A stretch of 63,837 nucleotides of DNA from Trachelipus rathkii (GCA_015478945.1 JABUQX010078284.1:1-63837), one strand, 5' to 3'; counted from the stretch's first letter, positions 47,381 through 62,336 are shown. Notes: generated by a model not told the origin, from the letters alone. Program-made: numbers and translations.

Positions 47381-50300
47381 ATATATTTACCTTGAGAGCG
47401 TTGCCAGAGTATGCATCATTTCTCACTTTCCGCACTGTAACAGGCTATATCGCGTCTGTAAATGTACTAATTCTAGTCTGTCGATAACGAGAGCTTGAGC
47501 GCAGGAGATCTGAGCACTAATATATAAAGATTTTAGTGGTCTACGATTAAAAGCTCTCAAGATCATGGGAGCGATTACACTCCATGCAAATTCGCTACAC
47601 GAATATTGAGTCTATACGAGCTATATGAGAGTACTGATATATCTGGAAATCCTGATGAATAGCCGTGAGCAAACTAATTATCTGAAACTTCTGTATAGTT
47701 GCGTTTCCAGTTTCCGTATATATCTAGACGGAAGTATACTGATACGACTTAACGTGCAACGTTCAGTATTTTCTGGAATGGTATGTGGGTTCCAGCGAAA
47801 CTGGAATCACGTGAACTGTCCAAAAAATTATATATGAGTGCTGCTCATACTAATAGGTAGAGTATTAGCTAACATTATAACTTAAGTCGCCATTTAAATA
47901 TCCTGCATATGATAGCCATTGAGATATAGAGCTACCCACGTGAGCAATGCGAAGAGCAAGCATAGCTTTACTGAGTTCTTATGACGAAAAACATTGCTTT
48001 CTATGCAAGAACATATGAATTAGCGACAATGCATCAACGCACCCGATCGCACGACATACACACCTACACACCCCCATTCTACCCCATCTGTCCTATGGCT
48101 TGTATTAGTAGCGATGGCTTACTCATATCTATCACCATAGTCATCATTTATTCTATATCTAATAAATGTCCCAGAATCAGGTATTATCATGCTCCGGTAG
48201 CCTATCTGAGCCGTGAGCCAATATGCACAGTGATGCTTGTCTAATCACCTTCAAGCCACCCTGGACCATCGCTATATAAGTTAACTAAGACAGAGACAAC
48301 TTACACAACATATACCCATTAATATTACTATTAATAGATTATAACCAGTAATACCCTCATATTATCAATAAATAGTGTAGTTACATGTGAGATAAATAAG
48401 ATACAGAGAACAAATAACTGTACTGCGCTATCAATCAATACACAGCGTGCCCATCCCGCCGCGAGACCGACATACAAAAGAGTAGATCACAATCTGAGTA
48501 CAGAAATATTCTGGCTCTACACGCTGTGACGTGGCCGCCGCCAGAGCCCCCCATATGAACACGCAACAAAATTCACAGAGCCGAGAAGTGCCAGCGATGT
48601 GCTCAGCACAGTTCACATCTCTCAGCCACACTCAAGAGACCTGACAATTCTGACACAGTATAGAGACGCGTTAGTATAATGGATTCGTGATTGCATTACT
48701 AGCATTAGAACACAAACAGAGTATCTTCATCCCTGCCCCATAGTTACTGTCATTGTACGTCACCATTTGACCTCGACAGGTTATCTATAGGCCATTACGC
48801 CCCTGCACTTACTTCTTAAAGTTCTAAAATATAACAATCAGTGGTTCAGTGCTTAGGCACTATCCATAGCACCAGAATGCTTAGATATGAAAAACTGGGA
48901 TAGAATGAAAAAACCGCACTTTCAAGCTAGTGGGTTTCAGCGCTGCCTTATTATCACTGGTCATAAGAGAAGGGTAGGCTGCATATTGAATAAAAGAGCC
49001 AGATAAAGAGTAAATCACTCAATTCATGTAGCTTAAGCGCGTAAGAGGATTCTAATGTATCGAGCTGTCAAATCGAATCATTATCTCGATTAAATAATAA
49101 CAAATGGAGCGTATATGTGAATATTATCCATGAGGGAAGACATGACCCAAATTATTATATTCTACCCTCTTTTACAGTCGACTACAGAATAATATATGAT
49201 CTTAGCCCCCAAACAAACCTATGCCCTGAATAAGAAGGAGCACCCTTTATCATTATCGCAATACTAATTCGTCAATTGTATGACCCTCATCTTTCCATAT
49301 ATACAGAGAGATTCAATAATATTATGTAGCATTATATCAGTGTTGATCAAGCGTGTATATATACTCGACAGACACCGATCTAACATCGTGTAAGCGATAT
49401 AAAGATAGACCTAATACATTTTGTTTTCAAAACCAATATCATCTGTCTTATATATAGACAATGGTAAAATCGTTCAAATAACTGCCCTCAAAATAGAAAA
49501 TGTGCCTCTAAAAATAATTTAACGGTTGAACGAGAGTTAGAGAGCGTGTGCTCGAGAGCGAGAGACATGCATTATACATTCATATCTTCTATATTACTCT
49601 ATTCATCGAGCTATATATATTTGGTCCTATGAGTTATCTGATTACTACTTGCCTTTCTATGCGTGCCAAGAAATTCAAGAATACCGCCCCCCATAACATA
49701 CTATCTAGACGCTAAATATATTATTCTCATTAATGTATTCACATTCTTTTATAACATAACTACAGGTAGTCGTATTAGTACAGCCTTTAGTGAAAATCAT
49801 AATATTATGTCATTTTATTGAGTTTATCGCGGGTCTATAAATAAATGTAGATATGCTCGTATACTAATTTAATATTATCTGAGTATACATATAGTGAGCA
49901 TATCAATCATTAATTACATAATATGTACCAAGATTACTAGTCTATCATAATACTACCTAGTTACATGTGGGCGCGTGCTACAGTCGATTAAATCCTATAT
50001 AATAGCTAGAACGTTACTATGCTCATATCATTAGAGTATTAAATCTAATATTCATTGCCACACAACTCCAGCACCCAGTTCACACGGTTATACAGTATGA
50101 TCCTCTATCTAAGTTATAATTGGGTAAAACAATAGCCTATATATATACACATCGTTCTAATAATGAGTATTACTCACCGATTCGTGATTAATGCTTAAGT
50201 GAGTGTATATCAGAAATAAATGCCACTGCCTGGAGATATCATATATATAGATGTTAATCGAACATACAAGAAAGCCGACTTTAATCTCTAATTATATAAA

Positions 50301-51540
50301 GTATATACTTAATTGATTCATAAACTGTGCATAAAACCTAAGCTCAGCTACTGCAGTTCCAATAATCAATGAGCAAGAATATTTTTATATAGTAATAATA
50401 AAATGTAATTAACATTTCTATATATATATATCAAACCACCCGCCCCTTCATCCACCCCCAGCTCTTACCTCCCTTAGTATACTAACACATTCGCTTAAGG
50501 CCCCCATGCTTGCCAGAGGTGCTTCGATATTTTCCTATAAGAGTATGAGCAAGTAGCCCTGTAACTAGATGGACTTTTGCCTTCTGCCTAAACCAAAGCT
50601 AAAAAGGTTTCAGGCGGGTAAACCATCATCAATTTAACCCGAAGTTACTTACTTCACACAGCTAAGAGCGATCGACTTTTGCGTGAATAGGAGCTAGCAT
50701 AACGTGTCTGTCCAGCGCATTCTATAACGTAGTGAGACACCTCACTCACAATGACCTGGCACTCAGCGATGTAATCTCTGGCCCCGAGTCTAACGATTCC
50801 TTGAATCATTGAATCAACATCCCAGCTAGGAGCGTCGTCAAGCGCCTCTAGGCGTCGAGTACAACACGACGCTCTATCATTTATAAATAGATATAATAGA
50901 ATTCTGCGTAACCAGAACTTATACATATTCTTGAAGCACTCCCACAAGGGCCACATCGCGTTGCATCGCCCTAGCCACTTCAAATTTCTGTACTTAATTA
51001 TACCTGCCCTTTACTTCTTAAGTCACCGTGTGTTCGCTCCGGCGTCATACTTGTAATACACCTATCTATTATAACAATAACCTGCATATCACGCAACCTT
51101 CTTGCCCAGCCTACCCAATATTGTCTGATAACTATCTACCGATCGAATGTTAATAGTAGTAGCAGTAATGCAGCTGCTTTTCAAACGCCTCTAGTATTCT
51201 ATATACGCAGGCGCAACCTGCTATGCCCCTTCTATAATATAATCGATATTAAGATATTGATACACAATTGTGACTTTCAGTAATTCAATAAAACATCGGC
51301 ATCTAAAATTTGACAACACCCAGCAAGCTTTTCGAGTGTCTATGATAATTGCGCGTAATCGTCATTTGCTGAGAACACAGTCTATATCTCCAGTTAGAAC
51401 GATCTCTCCAGTCCAGAGAGCGCCTGATATTCTACACCGCGAGCAAACCGTGAGAGCAAATAACTGCCATCTCGAATGCCTAGAACTACGATACATAGTA
51501 TACATCTTTCTTAAAGAATAGTGCCCACCGTAGAACAGAA
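47381..51540. other. Long non-repetitive stretch without recognisable gene
   Basis: Composition is more even than elsewhere. Short ORFs are scattered on both strands: 47625-47837, 47981-48244, 48431-48631 minus, 50654-50983 minus (109 codons, the longest in the stretch, with paired Cys and aromatic residues), and 51270-51521. None shows a recognisable domain, repeats of a motif, or compatible splice sites, and they do not join into one frame. I treat them as chance ORFs. Confidence 0.5.
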
Positions 51541-51775
51541 ATTCTACAATATAAATAAAAAAGAAAGAAAATAAAAAATAAAATAAATTTATATAAATTA
51601 AAAAATTATATAAAATTTTTTAATATCAAATTTTATTATAAAAAATTTAATGACATAAATACTAATTAGTACAAGTATTAAAACAATAAATAATAAAAAA
51701 ATATAAATATATATTAAAAATTTAAAAAATATAAAAATTATTTAAAATAAAAAAAAAATTTAAATTCTATCATTA
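51541..51775. repeat. A/T-only A-rich tract
   Basis: AAATAAAAAA- and TTTAAAAAATA-type sequence with almost no G or C. It forms a sharp compositional boundary with the stretch to its left. Confidence 0.8.
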
Positions 51776-51837
51776 TTTATGTTTGATTTAAGTTATATTA
51801 CTTCAAAAGATTCCTTACAACTTTTAGACAAATAAAC

Positions 51838-51925
51838 ACCCTCAAAAGCCTCTTGAGCCTCTGGAGCCTCTTGAGCCCTCCCAGCCTCATCCCAGCCTTT
51901 CACAATGCTCCCGACCCTCACCAAT
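51838..51925. repeat. Short tandem repeat of GCCTCTTGA-like units
   Basis: AGCCTCTTGAGCCTCTGGAG and similar words repeat about five to six times with a period of roughly 9-18 bp, degenerating rightward into AGCC-TCATCCC. Confidence 0.65.
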
Positions 51926-54900
51926 CTTAATGATACTATTGACCCCTAGCGCTTCATATCAGGCCTCCCCTTCCCTCTCGCACCTACTCCCCATCTACGA
52001 ATCTGGTGATTCGATAGTCATATTATATTGCTTACCTGTTATAACATAACACAAAACTTTTATTTATATTAGTTTCTTTAACAATTTGTTTTTACTATAT
52101 TTTACTGCTTTCTAATACAGGTTAATGAGTTTTATTTTCTACATTACCTAAACTCATCGTTATAAAATCAGTATAAATCAAACCACCACCCAACCACCCT
52201 ACCAAATCCACTACCTCAGAATCCTGACTGAATATATATACATATAACATATTAATAATATTATTTAACAAAAATTTTTATCATAACCTTGATCTATCAA
52301 GGTGGAGCATCAATGATATAATAAATGCTAACATTAAACAAAGATCCATACTTAACTAGCTAATAGTAAACTACATTGTGAATAGGGAAAATGCCTTTTG
52401 CCTTGCCTTGATGACAATACTAAGATACACTTTTCTGAACATGTCAACTGATATTTTTTACAATTAAACATAGTAATATTAACAAAATTTTATCAAACCT
52501 TGTCTAAATTATGCAACTGATCTAATATATATATATGCTAATAATAACAATACTATACTCAGTCGGGTGAGGGGACAAATATTATTTACAATCAATTAAT
52601 ATGAAACCACTTTTAGTTCATCATCTGAATCTACGAACAACCACCTTCGTTCATCAAACCTAAACATCATCTTAAACATGAAAAACAGTTAACATTTTCA
52701 TACTTTCATACTTAACAACAGTAAAGTAACTAACTAATGCATTTAAAGTCCATGACCGAGTATGACTAATCCTAATAATCTACCTATTGTCTCCGTATAT
52801 CACCAACATTAGTAACATTTATAACAACAACCATGTATTTTGTGATTACCGTACAGAAATTACGAATATATAACTTCAAATTAATGAAAATTCTAGTATT
52901 AAAGAACAAAAGCACAACATAGGCATCATATGAAACTACGAATATAATGGACACTCAAAATCCTAAACACATCTTATAGCACGAATAAGCAGGCAACAAT
53001 TATAACAAAGTTCAATACTAAACAACTGTGACTATAACTAACCATGAGTAAATATATAGATAGCATGTATACATTACGTAACTTATTATGCACACTTTTC
53101 CAAATACATATCTACTAACATATTTCATACATATTTTTACATATGAACGTATAAAACTAAATATTTATTGAATAAATTATATAGTTTTACTTCACATATC
53201 ATTAAGCTTGGATAAATAAACTATATTCTTGCTTTTTCCCTATACTACATACGAAAATACGCTAACGCAGCCAAAGATTTCACATCTAGATAAAAGCTAC
53301 CTATCTATTTACAATGATAACATATCATATATAATGTATAACATCAATTCGAACATACCCTATGCCTGAACCTGTGGAGTCAATAAATCATAATCATTAT
53401 CTATATAGTGGACAATTTATTATAGGTTCCATATACTAACAACTAAGTATTAAAGTAATGACATTATGAGATTACCTAACTAAATAAAATCCTAATTCAT
53501 AACTCATTTTCCAGGATTTAGATTCATAATATAATCATTACTATTTACGGCGTAATTACATTCGTAAAGCAGTGCAATAACATATGCTAATATTTATGCA
53601 ACAACTACTAGTTTACCCAACGTATCAAAGTTTTGCAATAACATTTAACTACTCAGCTAACATATCATAGTGACTAGTATACCAAAGATTTCTTATTGTA
53701 ACCAATACCAGCCGATATGAACATACTTAACATACTTTAAACTCTAATACGCCAGCTTAGTTCCTATACATCGAGCTATATCAAACTATACAACAGTGAC
53801 GATTTATATAAACTGACGAACTATATAACACTATTACATCGCGTTTGGCCCTTATCACGTTTTCTGTAATCTCATTTTTTGATTTTTAAAAAACTATGAT
53901 TGTGGAGTCTTCAATACATATGATATTGCTATTAATTAACTTTTAATAGCGAGTCTATCATATATAATCTTATATAATATATGCCTATTGTAAATTTTTT
54001 TCTTTAAATTACATTTATCTTATTGATATACTCTTTATCTTGTGTAATATTGTTGGTGCGCATTGTGCGGTTGGTACTATTTTAATATTTCTATTGAGAA
54101 CTATTTTATATAGTAATATATTTTACTAATATAAATTTATTTCGATTTTATGTAATTTAATAATCATTTAAATAATATTTTGTCCACCCTTTTGTATAAC
54201 TAAATTCATAGGGAATATCTGGTAAAGAACAGTAAAAGTCAAGTTATATTAAACCTATACCATCCACCTCCTTACCTTCTCATATATATATACATAATAA
54301 TCTATTTTACTATATGATCTATTGATCCTACTTGATTCAAGTCATAATTTGGTATCAAACCTATATACATAAAAATAAGGCTCTTCATATAACATTCATT
54401 ATATTACTATCAGTACTAGACCTAGACGATAATAATATACTAGTATTATATATAAACAATTAGTTCACATTTCTATTATTAATAAGCTAACATATTATAC
54501 ATAACTTAATGAATTATCTAAAGATAAATTATATGATACATAAACCAAATTCTTCCAACACATTACAAATTCCGAACTAGCATGATATCAAACACCACCA
54601 TAACCTAATTAAGCAAGAGTTCCTACTTAACAATAAAAGTATTATATTACTATACCAATACAATTGTGGAATCGTTAATAGATTTGCAATTACAAGCTTT
54701 TCTTCATCAACATGTACATAAGAAAATTAATTTATAACAATGGTAAATTATAAATTAAACATGTAAAATATTTAAATTTCAAAAAGATCTATAGAATTAA
54801 CTCAATATTAACTCATTAAATCATATCATACTCATACCCACAGAATAATAATCATGTCTATAAACTATGAATACAAAGTAATCACATAATCAATAATATA

Positions 54901-55225
54901 AGTTGACATAAATAAGTTCGAGCTAAGAACAAAACAAACCTACTCTCACCACTTATACTACGATAATAATACATGCTCTACAATAAACTCAAAATTCCCA
55001 TTATCTTACACTAAGTATATAATAGACAACAATGCCTACAAATACATATCTATATTACACACTTTTTCAAGTATTATCAGTACTACCTACATTTCATATG
55101 TTAATTTAATATTGATATAAGTAACAGTTAAACCTATGTAAAAATAGTTAACAAAAGCTATTCATAAAAATAACGTTATTATTCACGCATGTATTATTAT
55201 TAGTTGATTTATTAATTGATTATTC
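51926..55225. other. AT-rich sequence without recognisable gene
   Basis: Low GC, relatively few G on the plus strand, many stops in all frames. No repeats beyond short TA runs, and no RNA gene or element was seen. Confidence 0.55.
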
Positions 55226-55226
55226 A

Positions 55227-55238
55227 TTTATTATATTA

Positions 55239-55269
<31 letters not shown>

Positions 55270-55270
55270 G
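55227..55270. repeat. (ATT)n microsatellite
   Basis: A nearly perfect trinucleotide run of about 12 units. Confidence 0.95.
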
Positions 55271-55790
55271 ATATTCCCTCTTATCAACCTTAACTGTACC
55301 TACATAATTAGTGATGAGTCGAAAGGAATAAACGCATCATATGATGGAGATTTAGCGCGTAAAACTGGGATATGCAATCTAGCAGCAACAGCTATGAGCT
55401 ACACGAAGTACAAGATATATAAACTATTATCTCGGGTATCGCACCACACCACACAACGCTCAAAACTCTCATTCCCTCATAGCCCAGTATTTGTCTACAG
55501 CTCTCCCCACTACATATTCGAAAGTACCTAACATCGCGCATAGCAAAACTTAGCTGAACCTATTATATTATCTCGCTTTATTTATCTCTCTCCATCTACT
55601 CAATCTATAAAACATAACGAATATTACCTTAACATTGACTTCATAGTAATACAATTTACTAAACCTATAATACTGCTAACTATTTCACACTGTACAATAC
55701 ACAAAAATAATAGCGATAACACAACATAAGAGTCTATTCACCATCCAATAAAGCTAACACTTGACGTTGTATATATATATATCTATCTAT
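55271..55790. other. AT-rich sequence without recognisable gene
   Basis: An 87-codon ORF (55268-55531) starts inside the ATT repeat and has a mixed composition but no motif. It is not supported as a gene. Confidence 0.4.
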
Positions 55791-55794
55791 ATAA

Positions 55795-55925
55795 AACCAT
55801 CACACACACACATAAACACACACACTAACACTAAACACTATACATATAATATTATATACATATCAAACACACATCAACACAAACATCCACACACACACTA
55901 CACAACTACACCATCACACCTCTAC
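55795..55925. repeat. Degenerate (CA)n microsatellite
   Basis: ACACACA runs are interrupted by TAA, TC and TATA words. The His/Thr-rich ORF at 55761-55952 is a translation of this repeat. Confidence 0.85.
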
Positions 55926-57375
55926 CTAACTACATCATTCCATGATTACTAATTTATGATCTAATTGATCTATTGATTCAAATGTTATACTATTATTTTT
56001 ATTAATATATACTAAAGATTACATACCTATATATACCAGTAACTATACTGCTAAATCAAAAACACCCTCCGCCCACCCATCTCATAACCATTACAGTAAT
56101 ATATATACTGATATATATATATATATATATATCTATATAAAGAAACATAACAATGATACTACTTAACATTATCTTCACATCAACGAAATATATATACACG
56201 AGGTTCCATACTTAGTATTAAAGTTCTCTTAGCTTAAACCGTAATCCCTAAAGAGTGAGGCTAAGCGAGTATGTGAGCAAACTTATACTGATTCACACTT
56301 TCAGACATATCTCTAAAATATTAAGTTATCGTGCGGACGCACATCTTACATTATCCGTCTTCTGCTTAATATTTATGCAGAACTAAACAAAAAATTTACT
56401 CGACACACACTAAGCTGACACGACCGCACATTGTTCTCTACACCCAAACACTCTCAAAACACGCCCACGAAGCTATTTTTTATGCACAACACTAGTGCAG
56501 AACAATATATTAAGCTATCCATAACCGCCTTTATAAATAACATAAGATCCAGACGAGTATAAATTAAGTACAAAGTAGCAAGAATTCTAGATAATATTTG
56601 TTAGAACGAAAACAAAAAGTTCAGATAAATATCTTGCGAAATCAAAAATATTATTATTATTATTATTAGAATTGTTCTTATTAATTGTCATAAGAATTCA
56701 CTCTACACCATTATCGAAACTAATTACGAGATGTAATTATTATTATTAATATATATAAGTATTTATATATTATTAAATATTTCACACTAATAGATCTCAC
56801 AACTAACCAATAACGTGTGCGACCATAACGCTTGCATGTTCACAACTAGAACATAGAGTTTAGCTAAATATGCATCTCTAATCATGTATCACCTTAAAAC
56901 ATTTATCAATTCTTATACCTATACAAAATGGGCTTTGGCTTACAACATACTTATTATGTTATATCTCACTAAGAATGGATAACAAACGAGCACTGTTGAT
57001 GTGATCAATCTATGACGCACTTCTCAAAGCGTGACCCCCCTCTCACACGATAAATTAGTTTGGCGGGAATAAACAAAGAAGTCGGTCATCCGAGCAAAAA
57101 AAATCGCAGTGGAATACCTCGCCTTGCTTTGTTCTAACAAACGTATGAAAGCCCGATTTCTAGACATACTGTATCCTCTTGATGATTGGGTGTATGATAC
57201 AAAGAACCTGAGCAGAAACAAATGAGCCTATTCAATATACGTCGCAGTGTGAAAAATATAATTAGTATATTGAAAATGTATATAAACAAAATAAATAAGG
57301 TATCAAATTACAGATGAACATCTAGCGGTGCTTTATCTAATCATGGTTATAGAATGGAGTGATTTACAACAACTT
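55926..57375. other. AT-rich sequence without recognisable gene
   Basis: Contains a TA tract at about 56098-56135 and an ATT run at 56649-56667. The minus-strand ORF 57024-57221 (65 codons) has varied composition but no recognised motif. Confidence 0.5.
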
Positions 57376-57466
57376 ACTATATATATATAATATATAATAA
57401 TATATATAATATATATATATATAAAGTATATTTATATATAAACCTAGTAGTATATAAATATATATA
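57376..57466. repeat. (TA)n tract
   Basis: Alternating A/T with TAA interruptions. Confidence 0.85.
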
Positions 57467-57960
57467 TGCTGCCCCTCTAGATCACAAAAACCAGAAAGTG
57501 AACCAGCCTTTGAAATATTTGCAAATGATTTTTTGCCAAAACATCAGCCTGTTAAAAACAATAGGCCTTACAGGTACACTACACTTATGGGCAGCCCCCC
57601 CCAAAAGGCGTTAAAAAATGCCAACAGCCCTTTACAAAACGAATAAGTTTGCACACACGAAATAAACATTCCTGCAGTGATCCAGCCCTGCCCGATCCTC
57701 TACTGCCGACCTCTCCGTTGCTGGACATCGGAACGCCAACGACATGCCGAGAATTAAAAAAAATTACTTAAATGTATCTGATGCAATAATGACAAAAAAG
57801 AAAGCATATGGATTTTCACAAAGAAGTAGACTTGAGACTTTTCTTTAGTCGAGACACTTGGTTCTCTTTCACACTCAAAATCTATCTACACAACTCTCTA
57901 CTATCGAATAAGTCTATAGATATATTCTGATACTAGTATATTATTGAATACTCTTTTACA
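57467..57960. other. Mixed-composition island, unidentified
   Basis: Starts with GCTGCCC (about 57468), whose reverse complement GGGCAGC occurs at about 57590-57596. Then comes a GC-richer stretch to 57750. The inverted words could mark a small element of about 130 bp. No coding motif was recognised. Confidence 0.3.
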
Positions 57961-58465
57961 AAACCTTTTAAAATATATATAATATATATATCATATATTA
58001 TATAATTAATTAATTAATGTAATTAATATATAATATTATTAATATATATTATATGTATATTAATAATAAATGAATATATGATTATATATAATATATAATA
58101 TATATATATAATTTATATATATAATAATATTATATAGTAGATATTACTAGAGTTAGTAAATATTGTAGTTATATAATAATAAGCATATATATTATCATCA
58201 ATTTGTAAGGATAATTATATATAAAATCTAGAAACTAATCCTCCGCAATAATAATATGAAACATCAGCTTAGTTCGCTCTCCGTTCTTCATTCACATTTT
58301 TAATAAACATTATCATTCATTTTATTTATTATATTTCATTTTAAGTTTATTTATTTATTATCTTCTTAATATTTTTATATTTTGTTAAAAGTTATGTTCT
58401 TCATCTTTATTATATATTTTAAATTATATAAATATTAATAATATTATTATATATTATATTTGTTC
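57961..58465. repeat. A/T tracts
   Basis: (TA)n and TTAA-rich sequence to about 58160, then T-rich ATTTATT-type sequence at 58300-58460. Confidence 0.75.
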
Positions 58466-58665
58466 CCTAGCACAGCAAGACACCTCGGCCGCTAACCCCG
58501 AGAGAATACATCACGCCCTTGAGTTCGAGCGTTTAGAACCTAGCGGCGTTATACGAGTCTCAGCGTTATTCATGTCCATGTTACGTCTCCACAGCTTTCA
58601 GTGATAGGATATTAATTATAACAATTAGATCGCGAGTGACCCGCCGCATCCTTCTTGGTGGACAG
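58466..58665. other. GC-richer island, unidentified
   Basis: CpG-containing words (CTCGGCCGC near 58488, CCTAGCGGCG near 58540) between A/T-only tracts. No tRNA fold, ORF or element termini recognised. Confidence 0.3.
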
Positions 58666-58675
58666 ATAGTATATG

Positions 58676-58708
<33 letters not shown>

Positions 58709-58825
58709 TATATATATATATTATATAATATAATATATACTATATATAAATATCTATTTATAAATATATTAATAATATATTATATATATGATATATATAA
58801 AATATATATATTAAGGATATATATG
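58666..58825. repeat. (TA)n tract
   Basis: Nearly pure alternating TA with a few interruptions. Confidence 0.9.
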
Positions 58826-61615
58826 TTTTAAAGTCAGAAAATAGCTCAACCCTTGTATCAATTCTTAATTCCTCTTAATTACATAATTTATGAATACAAA
58901 ATTAATAATGACAATATCAATATTGTCAATATTAATATCATATATAATAGTTTTTTCTCATAATCAAATATATATATATATTAGAATATTAACTAACATC
59001 CTCATAATATAAACATTAATAAGTCAAATATATATACTATTTAAGTACTAATATTATATTTTAGTTATATATTATACATTATTATTTATATATTATATCA
59101 TATACTATATATATATATATATATCAAATACGGGACATAATATCTGTAATAGACGATAAACATATTCAATAACCCGTATTATCATATAAAACTAATTCAA
59201 CTCCTAACATGGAGCTTTATGAATATTCCAAAATTTAAACATTCTAAGTCTTTACAAAATGCTTAGCATTTGCGTTGTATGTTCCTCAGAAGTTAACTCT
59301 AGATAATCTCATATATCCTTATACCATCCCGATAGCAGTCAATATGTGTATTAAAAATACTCTACATCCAGACTCTCATGAGTATGATATACTCGTCTGT
59401 ATATGATCTGATCGTCAGTCGTATAAATATTTTCTCTCAGTTCTCTATGTTTACTGAAATGATAGAGTTACTTATATCTGCGACCGTTCTAATAGCCATT
59501 CTTATTAAGAGCTCTCCTTCGCCTAGTTTCTTTATGCGCAATCTGATCAGATGACATTTTTGCACATTAGAACGAGCACCTCATATGCTCCGATGATTTT
59601 ATAAAACATAGAATGAGCCTACATCGCTTAATAATGGAGCACTGCGAATAATCGTAATACACAGTCGCTATATGACGCACGCGAAATGGCAAACGTCTTG
59701 ACAGTACATGCTGCCCCGATCTGCTCTTATCTGAGTATGATCTGTGAGATATTTAGATATATATATATATTTTGCACAGACCGTAAGAGTAGCATACATA
59801 ATTCACACATGTGTCATACTCATGGTGGACGCACTTCTCCTACGGCCCATCTCCTAGTGCGGTCAGAATTACGTATGAAGAGTATGCATAAGACAATGAG
59901 CCATGTAAAGAGAGCTAGTAAAGTTAGCTGAATAATTGGAGATATCATATATCGTCTCACCTGCTATCTGAGTTATCATAATTTATCGCAAAGCTCTCAT
60001 ATACAGAAAAGAATCGTCGTTAGATCTGATTTCTAGACACATGCTATACTCTCTGCACGCCAATCGTCTTGCAGTTCTTGTGGAAAAAGCCGTAGATCCT
60101 ATCGAGTACGAATGAAAATAGTGCTAGACTATATAGCATAAATGATTATCATCATCAGTTATATGCATGAAGAAATTCCCATATAATAGCGTTATACTGG
60201 TTCTACACATGTTATATATGCATGTGAGAAAAAACCTCTCAGCCACCGGTCAAGGAGCTGGCGTTTAATATAGTAATGAATGAGCACTCTCGTGCCCTGT
60301 GGATACTTATACTACACCATTGTACAAACATTATGTGACTATGATAATATCTGTATAGCATGGTATATTATTTATGATTCATGATAGTGACTCACACGAA
60401 AATATACGCTTATAGAAGAATAATGCACCCATTTAATTACTAGAGTCACAGAGTAACTGTTCAAACGCTGTACTATGCCTAATATAACAGTCTAAAGAGC
60501 ACTTTTTTAAATATACTTATGCTATATCATTATAAGTTAAATAGATATAGAAATTCCATGTATCAATACAGCCATCAGACGCGTATGATAATTATAATCC
60601 AATCACATGTACACTATCTACAGATCTATAGGAAACAGAAACATTGCACACAATCAACCATGGGTATTATGTCATAATGCAGCATCGCAACATATATTAC
60701 AAAAACAGTCTCTCATATATATTTCAAAGAGCGCAGACATACTAATAAAATCTATCCAATCATACAAGATAAATCAGAGAGCAATTCTCTCTCTCTATAT
60801 TCTCTAATAATAGAGGTATAAATATATATCTAGGATTACAAATATAATTCGCTATTCATGTGCGATACCTTTGTTCGCGTACTATATCATGTGCTTCTTG
60901 TCACTCGCAAAACTCTTATCCAGTCTTAACAACAGTGTGTATATCAAGATAGATATTGACAGAAGCACAGGCCACCATAGTACGATTATTGTGATCTAGA
61001 GTATATTATAGACACTTCATGTCGACAAGAGATATGATGCGCCAGCACAGCAATCTGTCACTCGGCGATCATAATAATATTATACACCGAGCAGAAGCTG
61101 ATATATGTAGTATACGTTACATAGCGCATGAATCACGCTTATATATATCAGCTCTAGCAGCTAGATATCTCTAACCGCTTCGACAATGCGCGTTGGATGT
61201 AGCTCTCTCTCGGACTATCTCATCACTGCCGACACAAGTGTCTGTCGTAGTGCTAATGACGAGATTAAATCCGAAACATAAAGAGTAAAATATATATATA
61301 ATAAATAAATAACTGTTTAAGCAATATAATAAAAATAGTATATAGCGAAGAATCGTAGAGCAAACTTAATATCACCAACTCCTAAACCAACAATATAACG
61401 AGAATGTTGTATCATGTAAAATGAAGAGATATAAGACTCGCGAAAAAACAAAATAATATTAAAGTTAACAACGTGAAGATCTTTATATTAATATCTTAAG
61501 ATGCAGTACGTGAAATTATAAGTGACGATAATAGATATCTTCCATCCCTCACAACCTAAGCGCAACGCATATTACTAACCTTAAATATATAAGCAGAGCC
61601 CGCAAATAGCCTTAC
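58826..61615. other. Long stretch without recognisable gene
   Basis: Mixed AT-rich sequence. Short ORFs at 59686-59931 and 60607-60807 have no motif or supporting context. No repeat family from elsewhere in the window was recognised. Confidence 0.5.
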
Positions 61616-61720
61616 ATAATAAATTATCATTATATATATATTATATATATCATATATATAGCTTTTGAGGTAAATAATATGAGCTCTATATATCATACAT
61701 ATATATATATAATATATTTG
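61616..61720. repeat. (TA)n tract
   Basis: Alternating TA with ATC and GCTTTTG interruptions. Confidence 0.8.
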
Positions 61721-61810
61721 TGATTTTTTGAGTATTGTGTGTGTGAGTGTATGTGTACGTGTGTTTCTTACATGTTTATACGCCATAGCAATTTACCCTT
61801 CATGTAAGTT

Positions 61811-62150
61811 GTTGAACCACATTCATACCATTGTTTTGAACAAAGCACCAGATGTTCATGTAATTGATACCCTTTCTTTGTTTATTCCCCTGTCAAAACT
61901 AATATCTTTTTTCACGCGCTTTGCAATGGCTTGTTTCTCACGGTTCGTTTGTATCCACCCTCTCAGAGGATAACAGATGTTGAATCGCATTTCATTACGT
62001 TTGTTAGAACCAAAGCAACAGATGTTCATTTAATTGATACCCGTTCTTTGTTTATCCCCTTCAAAAACTAATTATTCTTTTTCACCAGCGCTTTTGAATG
62101 GCTTGTTTCTCACGTTCTTTGTAACCACCCTCTCAAGAGGATAACAGATG
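61811..62150. repeat. Tandem duplication of a roughly 170-bp unit
   Basis: Unit 1 (61811-61978) and unit 2 (61979-62150) agree throughout: GTTGAA-C-CA at the start, CAGATGTTCAT-TAATTGATACC, TTCTTTGTTTAT, CAAAACTAAT, CACG/CAGCGCTTT, AATGGCTTGTTTCTCACG, and CACCCTCTCA-GAGGATAACAGATG at the end. They differ by small indels and substitutions. The ORF 61728-61973 merely overlaps unit 1. Confidence 0.85.
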
Positions 62151-62187
62151 TTCTTTGTTAAAGATTGGTTCTTTGTTAAAGATTGAT
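62149..62187. repeat. Short duplication next to the 170-bp units
   Basis: GTTCTTTGTTAAAGATTG occurs twice in direct succession, as if formed by slippage at the end of unit 2. Confidence 0.85.
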
Positions 62188-62264
62188 TAATGTTTAGGTG
62201 TCAGGTTAGAGAGCATTTACCCAACCTATGTTCTAGTGTGAAAAACATGCAAGCGATATCGGTC

Positions 62265-62336
62265 GCATACGTTATTGCGTGTTGTGAGATCTATGTGGAA
62301 TATAATAATAAAATAATAATAATTAATAAATAATAA

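Noticed and set aside
50654..50983. 109-codon minus-strand ORF, longest apart from the 113-codon one at 44135
   Set aside because: No recognisable domain, no splice or promoter context, and no neighbour in a compatible frame. Such a length is within chance for a stretch of this composition.
55761..55952. His/Thr-rich ORF
   Set aside because: A translation of a degenerate CA microsatellite.
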